DNA from: Candidatus Rifleibacteriota bacterium
GTDB lineage: Bacteria; Riflebacteria; Ozemobacteria; Ozemobacterales; Ozemobacteraceae
Assembly (NCBI GenBank): GCA_029565415.1
Contig: JAKQOH010000184.1
Coordinates: 1-12,861 of the forward strand
Direction of reading: 5' to 3'
DNA: 12,861 nucleotides
A model generated the notes under the pieces. It saw only the letters and a list, made by a program, of their open reading frames with translations. It had not been told where the DNA came from and searched no databases. Position numbers and translations under genes: made by a program. Below, piece after piece: positions 9,774 to 12,861 of the stretch (its first letter is position 1; each line of letters begins with the position of its first letter).

Positions 9774-9885
9774 AGCATCGCCAAACCGCGCGCGACAAGG
9801 CACGGCACGGCCGTATCGGGAACGAGCTCTTTGCTCTCGATCGAAGGGAAAACTGCCATCAACCTCTCTCGTACAACCTTCTTGC

Positions 9886-9903
9886 GAGCCGATGGATCGG
9901 CTC
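9886..9903. promoter_or_regulatory. 18-bp palindrome at the transcription start of the fibre operon (operator-like)
   Basis: GAGCCGAT and ATCGGCTC form a perfect 8-bp inverted repeat with a 2-base centre. It lies about 4-21 bases downstream of the predicted start point of the promoter at 9915-9943. A 2-base centre is poor for an RNA hairpin but normal for a dimeric repressor site. The binding regulator is not in this window. Confidence 0.5.
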
Positions 9904-9914
9904 ATCTCGGGGAA

Positions 9915-9943
9915 AAGATAATATCCCCCTCCTCAATTTTCAA
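9915..9943 (-). promoter_or_regulatory. Sigma70-like promoter of the three-gene fibre/barrel operon
   Basis: On the minus strand TTGAAA (9943-9938) and TATCTT (9920-9915) are 17 bases apart, 5/6 and 4/6 matches to consensus, in a locally AT-rich stretch. The predicted start point is near 9907, giving a leader of about 147 bases before ATG 9760. The next upstream gene ends at 10033, so this promoter would drive the 1728-, 180- and 718-residue genes. Confidence 0.6.
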
Positions 9944-9952
9944 CAGTTCCTT

Positions 9953-9978
9953 CCCGCATCTCTTCATGGGCATGCGGG
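9953..9978. other. Intergenic hairpin between the ABC importer operon and the fibre operon
   Basis: CCCGCAT (9953-9959) and ATGCGGG (9972-9978) pair across a 12-base loop. It lies downstream of the permease stop and just upstream of the fibre-operon -35. No T-run follows on the minus strand, so it is at best a weak terminator for the importer operon. The rest of the 272-bp gap (9761-10032) holds the promoter and palindrome listed separately. Confidence 0.3.
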
Positions 9979-10032
9979 TTTCCCTTCACGATCTGAGGCG
10001 ACAGATCCCTCCGGGAATCCCGATGCCCCCTG

Positions 10033-11028
10033 CTAATCGAGGGGGGTGTCGGAGCCGGTGGCGCCGAAGAGGAGCCAGAGGAAGAAGACGCCGCCGATCA
10101 GGGAGGTGAGGACGCCGACCGGCATTTCGGAGGGGGCGACGACGGTGCGGGAGACGGTGTCGCATGCGGCAAGGAACGCGCCGCCCAGAAGAAACGCCGC
10201 CGGGAGGAGAACGCGGTGGCCGCCTCCGAACCAGAGGCGACAGCAGTGGGGGATCATCAACCCCACGAAGCCGATCGGGCCGCACAGAGCCACGACGAAG
10301 GCTTCCAGCGCGCAGGTGACGAGAAAGATCAGGTGCCGTATTCTCTCGACGGCGACGCCGCGGCTCTGGGCGATATCCTCCCCGACGGCCAGCAGATCGA
10401 GTTCCCAGGCAAGCGCCCACAACACCAGCCCGCCGACCAGGGTGACGGGCAGAAGGACGGCGACCGTTTCCCAGCCGCTTGCCGAGAGGCTTCCCATCAG
10501 GTGGCGCATCATGCGGAACGCGTCGGTGGCGGTCGAAGCGTAGTGCGAGAACATGATCAGGCTCGAGCAGCAGAAGCTGATCGCGACCCCCGCCAGCAGC
10601 AGACGCGCGTTCGAAACCCCGCCCCGGCCCCAGGCAAGGGCATAGACGGCCCCTACGCAAACGGCGGCGCCGGCGAACGAGGCGAGGATGCCGCCCGGGC
10701 CGGACAACCCGGATTCGCTTCCCCAGCGCAGATACAGAGCCGCTCCGAGCGATGCCGCCCCGGAAACCCCCAGCGTGAAGGGGGTCGCGAGCGGGTTGCG
10801 AAACAGCGCCTGGAACGCGCCGCCCGCGACGGACAAGGCCGCCCCGGCGAAGAACGCCGCCAGGATCCGCGGCAGGCGCAGCTTCCAGAGGAGGATGGCG
10901 GACGGATCATCCCCGTAGGGGCGCAGCAGGGCATCGAACGAGACGGGCACGCCCCCGATGAAGGGGCTGGCGAGGACGACCACGGCGGCGAATCCCGCAA
11001 GCAGGAGAAGAATCGTCCGGTGGTTCAT
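10033..11028 (-). CDS. FecCD/BtuC-type ABC importer permease
   Basis: This is the inner-membrane permease of a type II importer for cobalamin, haem or ferric siderophore, working as a dimer with the adjacent ATPase. The 331 residues fit the family (about 320-350) and are mostly hydrophobic helices from residue 5 onward. Family signatures are RLPRILAAFFAGAALSVAGG followed by FQALFRNPLATP (residues about 51-83). Near the C-terminus are GPIGFVGLMIPHCCRLWFGG (254-273), containing the cytoplasmic coupling-helix region, and the SEMPVGVLTSLIGG segment, which matches the usual E.PVG..T...G motif. The ATG overlaps the ATPase stop by 4 bp (ATGA), so translation is probably coupled. The ribosome-binding site is weak (GAGG, 11 bases away). 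Substrate cannot be decided from this subunit; the binding protein favours a corrinoid. Confidence 0.93.
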   Translation of the reverse strand: MNHRTILLLLAGFAAVVVLASPFIGGVPVSFDALLRPYGDDPSAILLWKLRLPRILAAFFAGAALSVAGGAFQALFRNPLATPFTLGVSGAASLGAALYLRWGSESGLSGPGGILASFAGAAVCVGAVYALAWGRGGVSNARLLLAGVAISFCCSSLIMFSHYASTATDAFRMMRHLMGSLSASGWETVAVLLPVTLVGGLVLWALAWELDLLAVGEDIAQSRGVAVERIRHLIFLVTCALEAFVVALCGPIGFVGLMIPHCCRLWFGGGHRVLLPAAFLLGGAFLAACDTVSRTVVAPSEMPVGVLTSLIGGVFFLWLLFGATGSDTPLD

Positions 11029-11861
11029 GGGTTGGCGATCCTCACCGGAACGACCAGGCTTCGGCCGGAGTTCGGCCGCCCCAGCAGTTCGAACTCGACC
11101 CCGTAGATCTCGGCAAGCCTGCCACTTCGGACGAGTTCTTCAGGAGGGCCGGAGAACGCCACGCGGCCGGCGGCGAGAGCGATGACGAGATCGCCTTCCA
11201 GCGCCCCCCCGTTGAGATCGTGCACGACGCTGACGATCGTGCAGAGCCTGCCGGCGCCGCCTGCGCGCCGCACCCCTTCAAGCAGAGCGGCCAGTTCGAG
11301 CTGGCGGCGATAATCGAGAAACGCGGCAGGCTCGTCCAGGAGCAGGATGGAAGCCTCCTGCGCCAGGGCGGCCGCCACGAGCACCTTCTGCCGCTCCCCG
11401 CCGCTGAGCGTGGCCAGATCGCGGTCGGCAAACTCGGCGATGCCCGTGCGGACCATCGCCTGCGCGGCCGCTTCGCGATCCCCCGCATCGGCCGAGCCGA
11501 ACAGGTGCCGGCCATGCGCATACCGGGAAAGGAGCACGAAGTCGGCAACGCGGCACGGCATGGTTTTTTCGGTCATCTGAGGCACATGGGCGATCTGTCG
11601 CGCCAGGTCCCGCGAGGAAAGCCCGGACATGGTCCGGCCGTTCACGAGGATCCGGCCGGATATCGGTCGAACCAGCCCCGCCAGCGCCCGCAGCAAGGTC
11701 GTTTTGCCGGCGCCGTTCGGTCCGATGATCGCGACCCGGCAGCCGGATGGTACATCGATAGATATATCAGTGAGGATGGATCTGCCGCCGAGTGCGACGC
11801 ACAGGCTTTCGGTCCGCAGGGCGGGCATCGGGGCGGCGGGTTCGGCTGGCATCATCGCCAT
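11025..11861 (-). CDS. ABC importer ATP-binding protein (BtuD/FecE/HmuV-like)
   Basis: This is the cytoplasmic ATPase that powers the importer. The 278-residue product shows every expected motif: Walker A GPNGAGKTT (47-55), Q-loop Gln95 (VPQM), signature LSGGE (152-156), Walker B ILLLDEP (172-178), D-loop AAFLD (179-183) and H-loop His214 in VVHDLN. Length fits the roughly 250-280 residue family. About 15 residues of Pro/Ala-rich sequence precede the first strand. The start is ambiguous. ATG 11861 has GGAGG four bases upstream, while ATG 11855 has it ten bases upstream and would shorten the protein by two residues. The gene overlaps the end of the binding-protein gene by 10 bp and the permease start by 4 bp, so the three are one operon. 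Confidence 0.94.
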   Translation of the reverse strand: MAMMPAEPAAPMPALRTESLCVALGGRSILTDISIDVPSGCRVAIIGPNGAGKTTLLRALAGLVRPISGRILVNGRTMSGLSSRDLARQIAHVPQMTEKTMPCRVADFVLLSRYAHGRHLFGSADAGDREAAAQAMVRTGIAEFADRDLATLSGGERQKVLVAAALAQEASILLLDEPAAFLDYRRQLELAALLEGVRRAGGAGRLCTIVSVVHDLNGGALEGDLVIALAAGRVAFSGPPEELVRSGRLAEIYGVEFELLGRPNSGRSLVVPVRIANP

Positions 11862-12805
11862 GCCCCCTCCGGATGCAGGAGACGGGCCAGACGCTCGGCG
11901 GCATCGGCGGCGGATTCGGGCCCCGGGATCGACAGATGGGTTTCGGTGAGGAGAAGGACGCGATCCGAGGCGACGGCGGTCATTCCGGGAACCGCCGCCC
12001 AGGCGGCTTTCAATCCGTCGAGTCCGCCCGGCTGCCGGTCGGGATCCGGAACGAGATCAACGATGGCGTCGGGATTCAGGGCCATCAGGCCTTCCTGGGA
12101 CACGACGGGATAGACGGTGAGGGCTTTTCCCCGCCAGGCATTCTCGGCGCCGGCCAGCCGGAGAAGGGCATCGTGATACGCTCCGGGAGCCGCCACGTAG
12201 GCCTGTTCGATCCGGCCGCCCGAGACGTCGCGGCCGACGACGAGCAGAACGCGGGGTTTGCGACATCCCGCGACCGCCCGGGATACTGCGGCGAGGCGAT
12301 CCCGGAATCGCACGACCGCCGAAGCCGCGGCCGCCGGAACACCGCATCTGTCCCCGATCCGCTGGAGGGCGCCGGGGATATCGTCCAGGGCGATCTGGCG
12401 AACCGAAACGGTGTCGAGCCCCAGCGCAGCAAGACGCCGCGCGATCGCCTCCTGATCCGGGCCATACAGGACCAGGTCGGGATTTCTTGCCGCAATGGCT
12501 TCCACGCTGGGCTCGAGGCAGGTTCCGATCGAGGGGATCTTCCGGGCCCCGGGAATGTGCTCGCAGAAATCCGTGATCCCGACGAGCCGGTCGCCGAGTC
12601 CGAGCACGAACAGCGTCTCGGTCAGACTCGGCACGAGCGAAACGATGCGCATCGGCACCCGCGCGCCCGCCGAAGCAGGTATACCTTTTGATTTTATATT
12701 TTCTTCAATTTTTCCCGTGCCGGCGGCATTCTTTCCGGCATAGGCCGAGCAGGCAAGCCAGAGAAGAACGGAAAGGACAAGCATTCCGATCCCCCGTCCG
12801 AGCAT
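11852..12805 (-). CDS. btuF: Periplasmic substrate-binding protein of ABC importer, BtuF-like
   Basis: This protein captures substrate in the periplasm and delivers it to the permease. The 317-residue reading begins with a signal peptide (hydrophobic residues 8-22, likely cleavage AYA/GK after 23), then a polar linker to about 51. The mature lobe starts RIVSLVPSLTETLFVLGLGD (53-72), then GITDFCEHIPGARKIPSIG, an EPSVEAIAARNPDLVL block (98-113) and the second-lobe VSQEGLMALNPDAIVDLVPD (235-254). The TDFC and EAI...PDLVL blocks resemble cobalamin-binding BtuF more than siderophore or haem binding proteins, so a corrinoid is the best guess; I hold this moderately. The frame stays open upstream to the window edge and the GGAG site is ten bases from ATG 12805. 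The true start could therefore be slightly upstream, or be ATG 12784. The codons for residues about 31-42 are unusually AT-rich. Confidence 0.88.
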   Translation of the reverse strand: MLGRGIGMLVLSVLLWLACSAYAGKNAAGTGKIEENIKSKGIPASAGARVPMRIVSLVPSLTETLFVLGLGDRLVGITDFCEHIPGARKIPSIGTCLEPSVEAIAARNPDLVLYGPDQEAIARRLAALGLDTVSVRQIALDDIPGALQRIGDRCGVPAAAASAVVRFRDRLAAVSRAVAGCRKPRVLLVVGRDVSGGRIEQAYVAAPGAYHDALLRLAGAENAWRGKALTVYPVVSQEGLMALNPDAIVDLVPDPDRQPGGLDGLKAAWAAVPGMTAVASDRVLLLTETHLSIPGPESAADAAERLARLLHPEGAWR

Positions 12806-12861
12806 GCGCCCGCGGCTCCGCGATTCGGGGGCCAGAGCAGACGAACCGGCCGAAACGGAAC
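12806..12861 (-). other. Right edge, start region of the importer operon; no feature resolved
   Basis: Only 56 bases precede the binding-protein ATG. They stay open in its reading frame. I see no convincing promoter, and no recognisable 3' end of a cobalamin riboswitch, though one would mostly lie outside the window. Confidence 0.5.

Noticed and set aside
9761..9862. A longer N-terminus for the large protein starting at TTG 9862 or ATG 9859
   Set aside because: The 34 extra residues are not signal-like and would bury the real signal peptide. The ribosome-binding site there is poor, while ATG 9760 has GGAGG at good spacing.
5444..10036. A 1530-codon open frame on the plus strand opposite the large secreted protein
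   Set aside because: It is antisense to a gene with a signal peptide, ribosome-binding site and recognisable domains. Its translation is rich in Arg, Gly, Asp and His, as expected of a shadow frame in GC-rich DNA.
12806..12861. Cobalamin riboswitch upstream of the binding protein
   Set aside because: Only 56 bases are available and no conserved riboswitch core is visible in them.

Overview
The window is GC-rich DNA from what looks like a diderm (Gram-negative-type) bacterium. The evidence is a predicted outer-membrane beta-barrel, several Sec signal peptides and a periplasmic binding-protein transporter. I cannot name the phylum from sequence alone. Every gene I accept lies on the minus strand, so transcription runs from high to low coordinates. 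The long plus-strand frames are antisense shadows of the GC-rich coding sequence.

Right end (10033-12805): a compact, overlapping three-gene ABC importer of the BtuFCD/FecBCDE type. Its order is substrate-binding protein, ATPase, permease, and the binding protein looks most like cobalamin-binding BtuF. The first gene may begin beyond the window edge.

Middle (1833-9760): a second operon with its own sigma70-like promoter (9915-9943) and an 18-bp palindrome just after the predicted transcription start. It encodes a 1728-residue secreted protein, then a 180-residue secreted protein with an NTF2-like pattern, then a 718-residue outer-membrane barrel with a soluble C-terminal domain. The gaps are 17 and 24 bp. 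The large protein has a helical, coiled-coil-like N-terminal third, a long beta-rich Ig-like middle, a proline hinge, three tandem T-Q ester-bond (VaFE-type) domains and an unrecognised C-terminal beta domain. In all three repeats the ester-forming Thr and Gln and the catalytic Asp, Glu and His are present at identical spacing. These domains are best known from shafts of Gram-positive adhesins. Finding them beside an outer-membrane barrel, without LPXTG or another recognisable anchor, makes this operon the best candidate for an undescribed surface-fibre or export system.

Left end (1-1745): secG, encoding a Sec translocon subunit with an unusual Ala/Pro-rich tail, has its own promoter overlapped by an inverted repeat and flanked by direct repeats. 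A strong intrinsic terminator follows it, and then eno (enolase), which has its own extended -10 promoter and runs off the left edge. No RNA genes, insertion sequences, CRISPR arrays or phage genes were seen. No intergenic stretch exceeds 300 bases.
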